A DNA stretch of 64,000 nt from Branchiostoma floridae. Taxonomy: Eukaryota; Chordata; Leptocardii; Amphioxiformes; Branchiostomatidae. Under the pieces are notes generated by a model, which made no database searches, was not told the DNA's origin, and saw only the letters and a program-made list of their open reading frames with translations. Shown piece by piece: positions 63,537-64,000 of the stretch. Within the stretch, counting starts at the first letter, position 1. Each line of letters begins with the position of its first letter. Location: the NCBI RefSeq assembly GCF_000003815.2, contig NC_049997.1:3591657-3655656 (forward strand). Direction: 5' to 3'. A program made the translations under genes and the position numbers.

Positions 63537-64000
63537 CTACTGGTTCAGTAGGAAAACTCGTATTCGTACAGGTCCTTGTGTGTGTCCCACTCAGCCGACA
63601 ACCTTGATTTGAACAAGTTCACTGATTTGCTGGTCACCGTCTGTTCGGAGAGCTTATTCCACAAGGGTACGTATCACTCTTGCTGGGTAAAAATTGGCCC
63701 TTGGACCCTTGGAGCACTGTATCTGGTACTTGTATGAGTGGCCTCTTGTGGAGGTTGCCAGGCTAGGCGTGAGCATAGCTCTGCTGCAGAGGTTGCAGTG
63801 GTTAGTGGTTCTGCATGTGACTATCCCATGTGTTATCTTGTAGAGAAGAATTAGGTCAGCTCTTTTCCTTCTGAAGAGAAGTGTGGGTAGTCCCAGAGCC
63901 CTTAGTCTCTGTGAGCAGGGAAGGTGGGAGATTGAAGGAACCAGTTTTGTAGCTCTTCTCTGTACCCTCTCCACCATGTCCTTGTCTCTCTTTGTTTTTG
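63537..64000 (-). mobile_element. CR1/L2-like LINE, 3' end, cut by the window edge
   Basis: Minus-strand frame 63977-63654 ends in VERVQRRATKLV, LRALGLPTLLFRRKRADLI and YKITHG, the RT thumb/C-terminal region of CR1-group elements. The rest lies right of the window. It occupies the place where the orphan ZNF's intron should continue. Confidence 0.75.

Noticed and set aside
1-64000. tRNA genes
   Set aside because: I looked for clear A/B-box pairs with cloverleaf potential and saw none; a tRNAscan run would settle it.

Overview
The window reads as invertebrate-chordate genomic DNA, most likely an amphioxus (Branchiostoma). The reasons are multi-exon metazoan gene structures, a tandem C2H2 zinc-finger family, animal-type non-LTR retrotransposons, a 5S-derived SINE, mariner and MULE transposons, and two 100-N scaffold gaps. 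The species is inferred from style; no marker gene fixes it.

The backbone is a cluster of eleven paralogous C2H2 zinc-finger (ZNF) genes, called ZNF-1 to ZNF-11 here, plus two promoter regions whose coding exons are missing. Each gene has one large coding exon. It encodes a nearly invariant helical N-terminal domain of about 65 residues that I cannot assign to KRAB, SCAN, ZAD or BTB, then an acidic Ser/Thr/Pro-rich linker with SUMO-type motifs, then 5-8 C2H2 fingers of the CxYx(A/T) (REST/CTCF-like) kind. A consensus 3' splice site lies one base before the ATG. Some 400-750 bp further upstream is a conserved block of about 160 bp holding TGGGTAATCAGTG, a DR1 nuclear-receptor-like site (ACCTTTGACC), a GCCAT YY1-like core and a splice donor (CAG|GTAGG). 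I read it as core promoter plus non-coding exon 1. Thirteen copies are present.

Layout. 0-14 kb: minus-strand array (orphan promoter, ZNF-1, ZNF-2), interrupted by a 3.6-kb LINE whose 5' part is inverted inside one 10-bp target-site duplication. 14-21.4 kb: the point where gene orientation flips. It holds a MULE DNA transposon with about 490-bp inverted termini and an apparently intact seven-exon PHD-FLYWCH-DDE transposase, followed by a palindrome with 713-bp arms that carries two outward-facing ZNF promoters around an assembly gap. 21.8-37.6 kb: plus-strand ZNF-3, ZNF-4, ZNF-5 (pseudogene) and ZNF-6 (truncated), with a CR1-like LINE split by a mariner derivative and a TIR transposon inserted at the ZNF-6 splice acceptor. 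38.5-45.2 kb: a near-full-length LINE whose ORF1 joins an RNase H1-type hybrid-binding domain, a PHD finger and an SGNH esterase; its ORF2 is decayed. 45.2-61.7 kb: plus-strand ZNF-7 to ZNF-11, with a 983-bp TIR element (9-bp TSD) in the ZNF-7 first intron and a 5S-derived SINE in the ZNF-8 3'UTR. 61.7-64 kb: an orphan ZNF promoter and the start of another LINE.

Together the window shows a young, rapidly turning-over transcription-factor cluster. The N-terminal domain and promoter are held nearly constant while fingers are gained, lost, duplicated or mutated, and transposons repeatedly land in introns, promoters and UTRs.
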